NCBI RefSeq assembly: GCF_002909235.1
Contig: NZ_PHQQ01000036.1
Span: 1 to 36,760 of the forward strand
Direction: 5' to 3'
From: Arenibacter catalasegens
Lineage (GTDB): Bacteria; Bacteroidota; Bacteroidia; Flavobacteriales; Flavobacteriaceae
DNA length: 36,760 bases
Notes under the pieces: generated by a model
Database searches by the model: none
The model's input: only the letters and a program-made list of their open reading frames with translations
What the model was told of the DNA's origin: nothing
Program-made: the position numbers and the translations under genes
In this document: positions 18,160-25,893 of the stretch, piece by piece
Position numbering within the stretch: the stretch's first letter is position 1
Layout of the letters: every line of letters begins with the position of its first letter

Positions 18160-18363
18160 GACAATGGAATGGGGATTCCTAAGAAAAATCAAAAACTGAT
18201 GTTTAGTAGATTTTTTAGGGCTAGCAATGCAGTTGGTATTCTTGGCACAGGTCTTGGACTAAATATTGCCCAACATTATGTTCGCTCATTAAACGGAACA
18301 ATTGATTTTATAAACGTTCAAGAAAAAGGTAAGACCTTTACATTTTGCTGCCCACCTTCATAA
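18160..18363 (+). pseudogene. Histidine kinase C-terminal remnant (HATPase_c)
   Basis: The frame starts inside an ATP-binding domain: DNGMGIP (G1-type box), then FSRFFRASNA (F box), GTGLGLNIAQHYV (G2 box), LNGTIDF and a normal end EKGKTFTFCCPP. The upstream frame lacks the dimerisation domain, membrane part and rest of the ATPase domain. It is therefore the last 67 or so residues of a sensor kinase. It lies between the sigma gene and repeat A copy 4. The deletion boundary is at about 18155. Confidence 0.8.
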
Positions 18364-18472
18364 ATTAGCACTTTTATCCTGAGGTTAAACGCTTAACCGA
18401 ATCGTTTTCCATGAAATGGAATAGAACCTTAAAACGAACCACTATTTATGGACATCGGCATTCTTCTTCATT

Positions 18473-18551
18473 CGGTTCCTTTATTCGGCCGATAAATGAC
18501 ACGATTTTAGAAAAGGGGACAGTTCCAAAAAAGGTTCCTATAACGGAACTT
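18473..18551 (+). repeat. Repeat family A, copy 4
   Basis: The left end is diverged (GGTTCCTTTATTCGGCCG), but the core (GATAAATGACACGATTTTAG) and right half (GACAGTTCC, A-run, GGTTCCTATAACGGAACT) are intact. The hairpin GGTTCC/GGAACT is fully paired if G-T is allowed. It lies between the histidine-kinase remnant and the intact LytS gene, both on the plus strand, so here the T-run side of the hairpin does not face the neighbouring genes. Confidence 0.8.
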
Positions 18552-18742
18552 TCAAAAACTAGAATTTTACTCCTGTATTCTGAGGATTATAGAAAACGTG
18601 GTACAACTTATACCAAAAAGTAAGCTATTTTTGGATCAAGAATCAATTCACTACCTTCAATACTACGGTTCACTAGTTTTAATTTTAAAACATGACCTTT
18701 TTTTTTATTCTTGCAGTAATATTTAATCTACAATTAGATAAA

Positions 18743-20149
18743 ATGAATAAGATTATTACTGCCTTGAAATATGCCACGGCCATTAGTATTTCGGTTAATA
18801 TATTTGGGATTATCCTAGGAAGCTTACTAACTACTACAAATAATGCATTATCAGATTACAAGGAAGTGGGGCCAGCTTTTATATTCATTGTATTTATCCC
18901 TTGTTTCTTCTCGATATACTTTACTATCCATAAGGAAATTGACAATCTTAAGATTTTATTGAAGTCTTTTGTCAAAGCTGGAATCGCATCATTTAGTCTA
19001 GTCTATATTTCGGTTTATTTTATCTTAAGATTTTATAGGCATATAGATATTTCCTTTTTTCAATCAGTGAGCCTATTCAATGCAATTATCTCGGTATTTA
19101 TTACACTTTTTTTCTTTTTATTACTTTATAGAATCAAGAACAAAAAAGAAGTCGGAAAAAGACATAAAGTTTCTATCCCATATAAGGTTCCGATTTCAAT
19201 TTGGGGTATTGTCACCATCATCTACATAGCACTGGTTGTCTTTCTTGGTCAAGGTAGAATCTCGATTTCTATTGCCACCTCTATAGCTTTATTTGGTATT
19301 ATATCCATGGCAATTACTTATTTCATTTCGTTCCAAGACGAAAGGAAAAACTATGTTTCTGTGAAAACTATAATAAATTATACACTTAATATATTTATTT
19401 TCCCATATTTAATTTTATCAATAACCAGTCATAATGAATCGGTTTTATCTATTCAACGGGCATTTATGAGTGCCGTTATGATTGGGCCTTATTTTTTATT
19501 TTTGACCATGTTCCTGCATTTTTATAAGTTATTCCAACTGAACAAGGGAGAAAAAAAACATTTGGAACAAATTGGGGTTGCTGCCAATCTTAAATATCAA
19601 CAATTAAAATCCCAGTTAAGCCCACATTTTTTATTCAACAACTTAAGTGTACTAACGGGATTAATAGAAGAAGAGCCTGGAAAAGCAGTACATTTTTTAG
19701 AAAACCTCTCTAGTATCTATCGCTATTTTTTAACCCAAGAAAAACGGGATTTAGTGAAACTGGAGGAAGAATTGGAATTTGCAGATAAATACATGGATTT
19801 GTTGCAGATCAGGTTTGAAGATGCGATATCCTACAATAGTTTAATGCTTATTACTGTTCCAAAAAACTGCTATATTCTACCTCTCTCACTACAACAGGTT
19901 TTCGAGAATGTTGTGAAGCATAATGAAATTAGCACAGGAAACCCTATGGAAATTAATCTGTATATTGAAGATGATTATTTAGCAATATCTAATTCTCTGA
20001 TTCCAAAAAAACAGATGGATTTAAGTGAAAAAGTTGGATTGAAAAATATAAGGAATAGGTATAGTTTTTTTACCGATAAAAAAATCAGTGTCAGTTCTGA
20101 CAATAAAAATTATGTGATAAAACTTCCATTATTAAAAATCGAAGATTAA
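18743..20149 (+). CDS. LytS-type membrane sensor histidine kinase (His_kinase/PF06580)
   Basis: A 468-aa protein from the ATG at 18743; an in-frame ATG at 18692 would add a hydrophobic stretch. About eight membrane segments fill residues 1-250. They are followed by the phospho-acceptor motif SQLSPHFLFNNL with His 295, the ENLSSIYRYFL and LEEELEFADKYMDLLQIRF segments, a shortened N box (QQVFENVVKHN) and GLKNIRNRY. This family signals to LytTR regulators. Its stop codon overlaps the start of the LytTR gene by one base, so they are translationally coupled. The stimulus is unknown. Confidence 0.92.
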   Translation: MNKIITALKYATAISISVNIFGIILGSLLTTTNNALSDYKEVGPAFIFIVFIPCFFSIYFTIHKEIDNLKILLKSFVKAGIASFSLVYISVYFILRFYRHIDISFFQSVSLFNAIISVFITLFFFLLLYRIKNKKEVGKRHKVSIPYKVPISIWGIVTIIYIALVVFLGQGRISISIATSIALFGIISMAITYFISFQDERKNYVSVKTIINYTLNIFIFPYLILSITSHNESVLSIQRAFMSAVMIGPYFLFLTMFLHFYKLFQLNKGEKKHLEQIGVAANLKYQQLKSQLSPHFLFNNLSVLTGLIEEEPGKAVHFLENLSSIYRYFLTQEKRDLVKLEEELEFADKYMDLLQIRFEDAISYNSLMLITVPKNCYILPLSLQQVFENVVKHNEISTGNPMEINLYIEDDYLAISNSLIPKKQMDLSEKVGLKNIRNRYSFFTDKKISVSSDNKNYVIKLPLLKIED

Positions 20150-20892
20150 TGAAAGTTGTTATTGTTGAAGACGAATTACCATCAAGTAGAAGATTAGAAC
20201 GGATACTTACCGAATTTAACTATGAAATACTGGCCAAGTTGGTTTCAGTTAACTCAACCGTCGATTGGCTGAGAAAAAATGAACAACCAGATATTCTATT
20301 CCTGGACATTCATCTTTCCGATGGATTGTGTTTTGAAATTTTTAACCAGATAGAAATAAAAAGTTTAATAATCTTTACCACGGCCTATGACCAATATAGT
20401 ATCAGGGCATTTGATTATAATAGTATTTCCTATTTGTTAAAACCAATCAGTAAAGATCAGGTACTTATTGCCTTGGAAAAAGCCACTACCTTTTACAGCA
20501 ACAAAAATGAACTTTTGGAACTGAAGAGAATTATCCAAGAGAATGGTTTCCTTGGTTTTAAAAATAGGTTTGTTGTTAAAATTGGAAAAAAAACGAAGAT
20601 AATCGGTGCTAACGATATCGAATGTTTTTTCAGCCAATTTAATTCTACATATTTAAGGTCAGGTTCGTTTGATTATCCTATTAACACCTCCTTAAACAAT
20701 CTGAAAAACGATTTGGATCCAAGGATTTTTTTTAAAGTCAATCGAAGTTTTATTGTAAGTGTCAATGCAGTAAAAGGCATTGGAAGTTACCAGAATAACC
20801 GATTAAAATTACAATTGAAAACTTATAATGAACAAGATATTATTGTAAGTCGGGAAAAGACAAAATCCTTCAAGAGGTGGATTAGTAATTAG
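20149..20892 (+). CDS. LytTR-family response regulator
   Basis: A 247-aa protein. The receiver domain (1-120) has the acidic pocket EDE, phospho-acceptor Asp 53 in FLDIHLSDG, TTAYDQYSIRAF and conserved Lys in LLKPIS. The C-terminal LytTR DNA-binding domain (about 140-245) has DIECFFSQFNSTYLR, FFKVNRSFIVSVNAVKGI and IVSREKTKSFKRWI. It is the partner of the overlapping LytS kinase. No LytTR direct-repeat operator was recognised by eye. The downstream thioredoxin-fold lipoprotein gene starts 304 bp later and may or may not be a target. Confidence 0.94.
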   Translation: MKVVIVEDELPSSRRLERILTEFNYEILAKLVSVNSTVDWLRKNEQPDILFLDIHLSDGLCFEIFNQIEIKSLIIFTTAYDQYSIRAFDYNSISYLLKPISKDQVLIALEKATTFYSNKNELLELKRIIQENGFLGFKNRFVVKIGKKTKIIGANDIECFFSQFNSTYLRSGSFDYPINTSLNNLKNDLDPRIFFKVNRSFIVSVNAVKGIGSYQNNRLKLQLKTYNEQDIIVSREKTKSFKRWISN

Positions 20893-20897
20893 GAAGC

Positions 20898-20925
20898 CTA
20901 TATTCCCTTTCAATTTCCAATATAG
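20898..20925 (+). terminator. Possible weak terminator after the LytTR gene
   Basis: An inverted repeat with arms CTATATT and AATATAG around a 14-nt loop begins 6 bp after the LytTR stop and is followed by AAATTAAGTTTTATT. The stem is AT-only, so this is a tentative call. The rest of the 304-bp gap up to 21196 holds repeat A copy 5 and nothing else recognised. Confidence 0.25.
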
Positions 20926-21027
20926 AAATTAAGTTTTATTCTTGGCCAATTAACCTATCCCTAATAATAAGCTTTCATTTTTTTGAGCGGGCTGAAGCAA
21001 TTGTATGTAACTTAGTATTCCTTTTTT

Positions 21028-21057
21028 GTCCCATAAAAGGTTCATTTTACGGAACTG
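21028..21057 (+). repeat. Repeat family A, copy 5 (hairpin-only short form)
   Basis: This copy consists of GTCCCATAAAAGG, TTC and ATTTTACGGAACT. It corresponds to the right hairpin module of full copies, but its left arm has the sequence normally found at the far left end (GTCCCATAAAA). The about 45-bp core is absent. Confidence 0.65.
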
Positions 21058-21196
21058 TTCAAAAATCGGGATTTCAACGCTATATGATGATAAATTACTG
21101 TAATCCTACCATATGGCAATTAACAAGTAAATTATTATGTACATTTTATCCTGTATATTTGGAATAGAAAGGACTTAATATTTTTAAACTATTTAT

Positions 21197-22309
21197 ATGC
21201 GTTCAAATCAATCAGTCATAAAGAATATTGGCCTAGTTCTTATTCCGATATTAATAGCGACTTCTTGCCAAAAAGCTCGTTCTACAGATGCCTATTCGGT
21301 CAACGGGCTTATAAAGAATATGCCCGATAGTACTAAAGTTGTAATGTATCTTGATATGGATTCAATTTTGGATTCGACAATAGTATTAAATGAGAAATTT
21401 CAGTTTAAGGGAAAAGTTGAAAGGCCCAGACGGGTGATGTTGAGAATTGAAAGCACTAGGGACGGAAGAATGTTCTGGTTGGAGAACAAAACAATCGATA
21501 TTACAGGGGAAAAAGGCAACTTTTACTATAGTAAAATAACCGGTTCCAAAACACAGATGGATTCGGAACTACTTGTAGAACGTCAAGACTCGATTAATAA
21601 AGAAATGGAAAAGCTTGGCGATATGGTGACCGAAAGCAACATGGATTCGCTTTTCGCCATTAACGAACAAATGGTGGATGAATTGGCGGAAATCACCAAA
21701 GGTTTCATTAAGGATTATCCCGATTCCTATGAGAGTCTCACGGCCTTGGAAGGTTTTGCCATGAGAAGGTTGGGCGCCGTGGAAACAGGCAAAGTGTTTT
21801 CCCTACTGAACAAGGAGTTGCAAACAACAAAAGAGGGAAAAGTGATAGCTAAATTTATAGAAGTCAACAAAAACCCAAAAGTCGGGGAAAAATTTATTGA
21901 TTTTGAGATGGCCGATACTCAGGGAAACCCCATAAGGTTATCTGATATGTTAGGGAAATATACCCTGTTGGAATTTTGGTCATCCTCATGTGGCCCTTGC
22001 AGGCAATTCAACCCCGAATTGGCACAAGAATATAAACTGTACAAAGATAAAGGGTTTGTTATCCTGAATGTTTCATTGGATTCCAATAAGGAAAAGTGGT
22101 TACGTGCTATTGAAAAGGACAGTCTGATTTGGAAAAACGTCAGTGATTTGAACGGTATGCAAAATTTAGCAGCTTTGATATATGGGGTTGATGCCATACC
22201 GGAAAACTTTCTAATAGATGAAAAAGGAACAATTATCGCTCGATATTTGAGGGGCGATAATTTAAAGGAGAAGCTGAAAGAATTATTCGAAGTAAATACC
22301 AGTTCGTAA
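21197..22309 (+). CDS. DUF4369 / TlpA-like thiol-disulfide oxidoreductase, lipoprotein (paralogue 1)
   Basis: A 370-aa lipoprotein (Cys 24 in ILIATSC). An N-terminal DUF4369-type beta domain (about 30-120: VNGLIKNMPDST, FQFKGKVERPRRVMLRI, MFWLENKTIDI) is followed by a helical linker. A thioredoxin-fold AhpC/TSA-type domain makes up about 225-370, with the redox motif SSCGPCR (C265, C268) and cis-Pro in VDAIPENFLID. It is expected to act on disulfides or as a resilience factor in the periplasm. A paralogue of identical length is at 34710-35822. It is on the same strand as, but separate from, the LytS/LytTR pair. Confidence 0.9.
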   Translation: MRSNQSVIKNIGLVLIPILIATSCQKARSTDAYSVNGLIKNMPDSTKVVMYLDMDSILDSTIVLNEKFQFKGKVERPRRVMLRIESTRDGRMFWLENKTIDITGEKGNFYYSKITGSKTQMDSELLVERQDSINKEMEKLGDMVTESNMDSLFAINEQMVDELAEITKGFIKDYPDSYESLTALEGFAMRRLGAVETGKVFSLLNKELQTTKEGKVIAKFIEVNKNPKVGEKFIDFEMADTQGNPIRLSDMLGKYTLLEFWSSSCGPCRQFNPELAQEYKLYKDKGFVILNVSLDSNKEKWLRAIEKDSLIWKNVSDLNGMQNLAALIYGVDAIPENFLIDEKGTIIARYLRGDNLKEKLKELFEVNTSS

Positions 22310-22360
22310 AAAAATTACTGCTTATTCAAAGTTGATGCCCTCTCCGGACAAAAGCAACTC

Positions 22361-22765
22361 TCAAGGATCCACCTCCCCGACACGGTACTTTGTTTCCTGG
22401 CACCCGATATGGCCATCGGAAGAAATCCCCTATACGATTATAATATAATCCCCCGCAATGTCTCCATTGTAAAAACTAACGGACGCCTTTCCCCCTTGAT
22501 CGGTTTCTATGCTCGACACCCAATGTATCAATGATCTTAGATCTGGTTTTTGATTATCGACAGGTACCAGTCTATGGTATTTAGGTGCAAGGAATTCCTT
22601 TTCAGGGGAGAAGAACTCTATTGTTGTTCATGTGTGCCTGGTGATGGTCGTACGGTACCATGGATGCCAAGCCCTCCTTTGGGATAGACAGAAATGATAT
22701 TTCCTAAAGTTGGCACCTCCAAGGGACCTGTCTTGAGAAAAACGGTCGTGTACTATTTTGCCATG
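22361..22765 (-). pseudogene. Remnant of a TonB-plug-containing MG2-like surface protein
   Basis: Read on the minus strand, frames joined across shifts give VFLKTGPLEVPTLGNIISVYPKGG (pieces of a plug motif like LKxG...GVIxVYTKxG), then FFSPEKEFLAPKYH, then NQKPDLRSLIHWV, KASVSFYNGDIAGDY and EGISSDGHIG with one stop in between. The REFYAPKY ... KPDLRxTIYW ... KASFSFY ... GTYRVVIEG pattern is the C-terminal end of large Bacteroidota proteins with carboxypeptidase-like and TonB-plug domains. Only some 130 residues remain, with at least two frame changes and three stops. It explains an otherwise empty 550-bp gap. Confidence 0.6.
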
Positions 22766-22857
22766 TCCTAAGCAGGATTGAACATTTAATTTTGCCAGCT
22801 ATTTCAATTCTATACAACTTTGAATACTATAATTTTTACTATGCCTAATTTTCTACT

Positions 22858-23043
22858 TTACTTATCAGAGAAAAGCATGTAAAAGAAATAAAAAATTACA
22901 TCGAAAAAATATACTATAAATCCTACGATAAATATTCCAGCAATTACTAGGGTGCCACATAATCTGTCCTTTTTGGTCACCGTCAGTTCTTTAGGTTTTT
23001 CAAGTTTGTTCTTTTTTCTTCTATTTCTACGATTTTGAGACAT
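22858..23043 (-). CDS. Small membrane protein, last gene of the metal operon
   Basis: A 61-aa protein with a strongly basic N-terminus (SQNRRNRRKKNKLEKPK) and one or two hydrophobic segments (about 30-58: LVIAGIFIVGFIVYFF, then VIFYFFYMLF). It starts 40 bp after the stop of the P-type ATPase on the same strand, so it could be co-transcribed. No family is recognised. Its small size leaves some doubt that it is a real gene, although the amphipathic/hydrophobic organisation argues for it. Confidence 0.5.
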   Translation of the reverse strand: MSQNRRNRRKKNKLEKPKELTVTKKDRLCGTLVIAGIFIVGFIVYFFDVIFYFFYMLFSDK

Positions 23044-23083
23044 ATGCTCAGTCCTAATTTATTGAGTTTCTTCCAATTAATAA

Positions 23084-25069
23084 TTAGTGCCACACTTTTT
23101 TTTGAAGACGAATGGCATTTAGTATCGCCAGAAAGGCCACCCCGACATCGGCAAAAACAGCTTCCCACATTGTTGCCATTCCGAACGCTCCTAGAGCCAT
23201 TACCAAGACTTTTACTCCAAAGGCAAGACCAATGTTCTGCCAAACAATTTGCCTTGTAGATCGACCTATTTTTATTGCCCTTGCAATTTTTGAAGGTTGG
23301 TCTGTTTGAATGATTACGTCGGCGGTCTCGATTGCGACGTCGCTGCCAAGACCTCCCATTGCAATTCCTACATCACTTGCCGCCAGGACAGGTGCATCGT
23401 TTATACCATCGCCAATAAAAGCAATTTTGGTATCGAGCTGCTTTTTGAGCTTTTCGACTTCGTTAAGTTTATCTTCAGGTAATAGACCACCCTTCGCCCA
23501 ATCGATTTTCAATTCTTTTGCTACCTGTTGTGTTATGGAATCCTTATCGCCAGAAAGCATGATGATTTTGGAAATACCTAATTCCCTAATTTGCTTTATG
23601 GCTTGGTGCGCATCGTCCTTTAGTTCATCGGCAATGGTCACATAACCAGCGAACTTTCCGTCAATGGCCACCATTACAATTGATTCTACGATACTATCTG
23701 TTTCTGAATTGACTTCTATTTTGTGCGAGGTCATTAAGGCTTTATTTCCTACCAACACGGTTTTTCCATTCACCGTTCCCTTTAATCCTTTCCCAGCGAC
23801 TTCGGAAACCTCGGTCGCTTCAAAATCAGCACCGGCTGCCTTGTATTCCAAAATTGCTTTTGCAATGGGATGGGTGGATTGTTCTTCAATCGACATTAAG
23901 TACTGCATAAATTCTGCTTCGGTAAAAGCCGAGCTGTTTACAACTTCCTTGATTTTAAAGACCCCCTTGGTAACGGTTCCCGTTTTATCCATTACGATGG
24001 TTTTTACCTTGGTCATCGCATCTAGGAAGGATGCACCTTTAAACAGAATCCCATTTCGGGAAGCCGCACCTAGACCCCCAAAATATCCTAGCGGAATGGA
24101 AATGACCAAGGCACAAGGGCAGGAAATCACTAAGAATATCAGCGCACGGTAGAGCCAATCCCGGAACACGTAATCATCTACAAAAAAGTAGGGCAAGAAT
24201 GTCAGACCGATAGCTAGGAAAACAACGATGGGCGTATAAATCCGTGCAAACTTTCTGATAAAAAGTTCCGTCTTGGACTTTCGGGCGGTGGCGTTCTGCA
24301 CCATATCCAAAATTTTTGCTATGGAACTGTCCTTAAATTCCTTTGTCGTTTCAACTTCTATAACACCATCGAGGTTAATGCTCCCGGTAAATACCTTATC
24401 ATCCTTTGCAATGGTATCGGGTTTGCTTTCTCCTGTCAAGGCTGCCGTATTAAACGAACCTTTTTCAGAAAGTAGTATGCCATCAAGCGGTACTTTCTCG
24501 CCCACACGTACCTGAATCTTCTCGCCTATAGCAACATTTTCAGGATTGACCGAAATAAAGTCACCATCACGAAATACCAGTGCTTCATTGGGGCGTACGT
24601 CCAGCAAAGCTTTGATGTTTCCCTTGGCACGGTTGACGGCGGCATTCTGGAACAGTTCGCCTACAGCATAGAACAACATCACGGCCACACCTTCTGGATA
24701 TTCACCTATGGCAAATGCCCCCAAAGTTGCAATGGACATCAAGAAGAATTCCGTAAAGAAATCGCCTTTTTTAATACTATTCCAACCCTCTTTAATGACC
24801 GGAAACCCTACTGGTATATAAGCTACCGAATACCAAACGATTCTGGACCATCCCCTAAAAAAAGGGATGGCCTCAAAATAATCAATGGCAATTCCGACTA
24901 TCAGCATAACAAAGCTGAAAATCGCAGGTAAGTAAGTTCTAAAATTGGATATTTTTTTAGGCCTGCTGTGTTTGTGGCTATCATCCAGCCCCGGCTGGCG
25001 GGCGTGACTGTGCTCACCCCCATATTCCTTGGGGTCTAAATCGCGTAAGTTTACTTTTTTCTTTTTCAT
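23084..25069 (-). CDS. P1B-2-type heavy-metal ATPase (Zn2+/Cd2+/Pb2+ efflux)
   Basis: A 661-aa inner-membrane pump. The ATG at 25069 is used; upstream in-frame residues extend into the gap and are unlikely. It has no N-terminal HMA domain; instead a short His-rich tail (residues about 14-35, GGEHSHARQPGLDDSHKHSRP) may bind metal. The membrane metal site CPC is at 317-319 (SCPCALVIS), the phosphorylation motif DKTGTVTKG has Asp 361, and GDGINDAPVLAASDVGIAMGG closes the ATP-binding region. The last membrane pair has FADVGVAFLAILNAIRL; an Asp at this place marks the Zn/Cd/Pb subgroup. It lies directly after the Fur-family gene, with a candidate operator in the gap. Confidence 0.93.
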   Translation of the reverse strand: MKKKKVNLRDLDPKEYGGEHSHARQPGLDDSHKHSRPKKISNFRTYLPAIFSFVMLIVGIAIDYFEAIPFFRGWSRIVWYSVAYIPVGFPVIKEGWNSIKKGDFFTEFFLMSIATLGAFAIGEYPEGVAVMLFYAVGELFQNAAVNRAKGNIKALLDVRPNEALVFRDGDFISVNPENVAIGEKIQVRVGEKVPLDGILLSEKGSFNTAALTGESKPDTIAKDDKVFTGSINLDGVIEVETTKEFKDSSIAKILDMVQNATARKSKTELFIRKFARIYTPIVVFLAIGLTFLPYFFVDDYVFRDWLYRALIFLVISCPCALVISIPLGYFGGLGAASRNGILFKGASFLDAMTKVKTIVMDKTGTVTKGVFKIKEVVNSSAFTEAEFMQYLMSIEEQSTHPIAKAILEYKAAGADFEATEVSEVAGKGLKGTVNGKTVLVGNKALMTSHKIEVNSETDSIVESIVMVAIDGKFAGYVTIADELKDDAHQAIKQIRELGISKIIMLSGDKDSITQQVAKELKIDWAKGGLLPEDKLNEVEKLKKQLDTKIAFIGDGINDAPVLAASDVGIAMGGLGSDVAIETADVIIQTDQPSKIARAIKIGRSTRQIVWQNIGLAFGVKVLVMALGAFGMATMWEAVFADVGVAFLAILNAIRLQKKVWH

Positions 25070-25098
25070 AATGGATATAAAGTTCTTAAAAATAAGAG

Positions 25099-25113
25099 TG
25101 CAACGGAAGTGCA
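25099..25113 (-). promoter_or_regulatory. Candidate Fur-family operator upstream of the ATPase gene
   Basis: The 15-mer TGCAACGGAAGTGCA is an imperfect 6-3-6 palindrome. It has the same layout as the perfect TGCAACTGGGTTGCA upstream of the first operon gene (32064-32078) and lies at nearly the same distance from the start codon (29 bp against 28 bp). It sits in the short gap between the Fur-family gene and the ATPase. The second half-site is degenerate, so it may be a weak site. Confidence 0.4.
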
Positions 25114-25114
25114 T

Positions 25115-25531
25115 TTATTGGCCGCTACACTTCTCACAGATTCCCGTTATTACCAAATTTGCATTCTCGGCGATGTAACCGTTGGGTAAGTTGATATGAG
25201 GAATTTTATGATCTGTTAAGCAGACTGTTTTATCGCAATTACTACAATGAAAATGTAAATGTAGGTCTTGGTCCAGCTCGCAATTACATCCTTGTTCGCA
25301 TAAGGCATATTTTGAGATACCTGTACCATCATCAATATGATGAACAATCCCCTTGTCCTCAAAGGTTTTTAGTGTCCTGTATAATGTTGTTCTTTCAGCT
25401 TTAACAAAGGCATTTTCTATATCTGTCAGTGCTATGGCTACTTCTTTTTGAGCCATAAATTTATATATGAGAATACGCATCGCTGTTGGTCGTATTCCAT
25501 TGTTTTCCAATTTTTTTTCTATTTCGGTCAT
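25115..25531 (-). CDS. Fur-family metal-responsive repressor (Zur-like)
   Basis: A 138-aa DNA-binding protein. The N-terminal winged helix has the Fur layout (LENNGIRPTAMRILIYKFM, then recognition helix AERTTLYRTLKTFEDKGIVH). The C-terminal dimerisation domain has the metal/His cluster LDQDLHLHFHCSNCDKTVC and a second Cys pair in GICEKC, which together form the structural zinc site. It lies inside the metal-efflux operon, 3 bp after the PII-like gene and 45 bp before the ATPase. It probably senses Zn2+ or a related metal and regulates this operon; the exact metal is inferred from its neighbours. Confidence 0.92.
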   Translation of the reverse strand: MTEIEKKLENNGIRPTAMRILIYKFMAQKEVAIALTDIENAFVKAERTTLYRTLKTFEDKGIVHHIDDGTGISKYALCEQGCNCELDQDLHLHFHCSNCDKTVCLTDHKIPHINLPNGYIAENANLVITGICEKCSGQ

Positions 25532-25534
25532 TAT

Positions 25535-25870
25535 TTAATTATTACGTTTTAATGATTCGCCCGTTTTAATCTGAAAGGCATCTTCAACATTGGAAACATA
25601 AATAATTCCGTCTCCTGGTTCATCAGTTTTACTATTCTTCACAATTATTTCAATTGCGGCTTGGGATTCTTCATTTTGGCAGACCAGTTCCAATTTAACC
25701 ACGGGGCTGTCTGTAACGTGAAAATCCAAGGATGGTCTTGCCCCTTTTGACTTGAATGCTCCAGTACCTTCTGCTTGTGAAAGGGTCATACTTTTAAAGC
25801 CATTATCGGTAAGGGCATCGATTACTTTTTGAATCCTGTTTGGTTTTATAAATGCTTTTATTTCTTTCAT
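25535..25870 (-). CDS. PII-like signalling protein of heavy-metal efflux loci (PII-NG type)
   Basis: A 111-aa protein with the PII fold pattern: MKEIKAFIKPNRIQKVIDALTDNGFKSMTLSQAEGTG, then VVKLELVCQNEESQAAIEIIVKNSKTDEPGDGIIYVSNVEDAFQIKTGE. The GDG-I-V and IKTGE blocks match the C-terminal signatures of GlnB/GlnK. The T-loop is short and lacks the uridylylated Tyr of classical PII. A described PII subgroup (PII-NG) is encoded beside heavy-metal RND pumps, which fits the position between CzcB and the Fur-family gene. Its ligand and target are not known; it may modulate the CzcA pump. Confidence 0.85.
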   Translation of the reverse strand: MKEIKAFIKPNRIQKVIDALTDNGFKSMTLSQAEGTGAFKSKGARPSLDFHVTDSPVVKLELVCQNEESQAAIEIIVKNSKTDEPGDGIIYVSNVEDAFQIKTGESLKRNN

Positions 25871-25893
25871 CTGTTCAATTATTTAATTATGAA

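Noticed and set aside
18411..18623. A 70-aa plus-strand frame across repeat A copy 4
   Set aside because: Its translation is just the repeat sequence plus flanking non-coding DNA. No homology, start context or conservation between repeat copies supports a protein.
22983..23243. Minus-strand and plus-strand frames of 60-90 aa overlapping the end of the P-type ATPase gene
   Set aside because: They are out of frame with the ATPase, which shows its normal C-terminal membrane pair here, and they have no independent coding signal.
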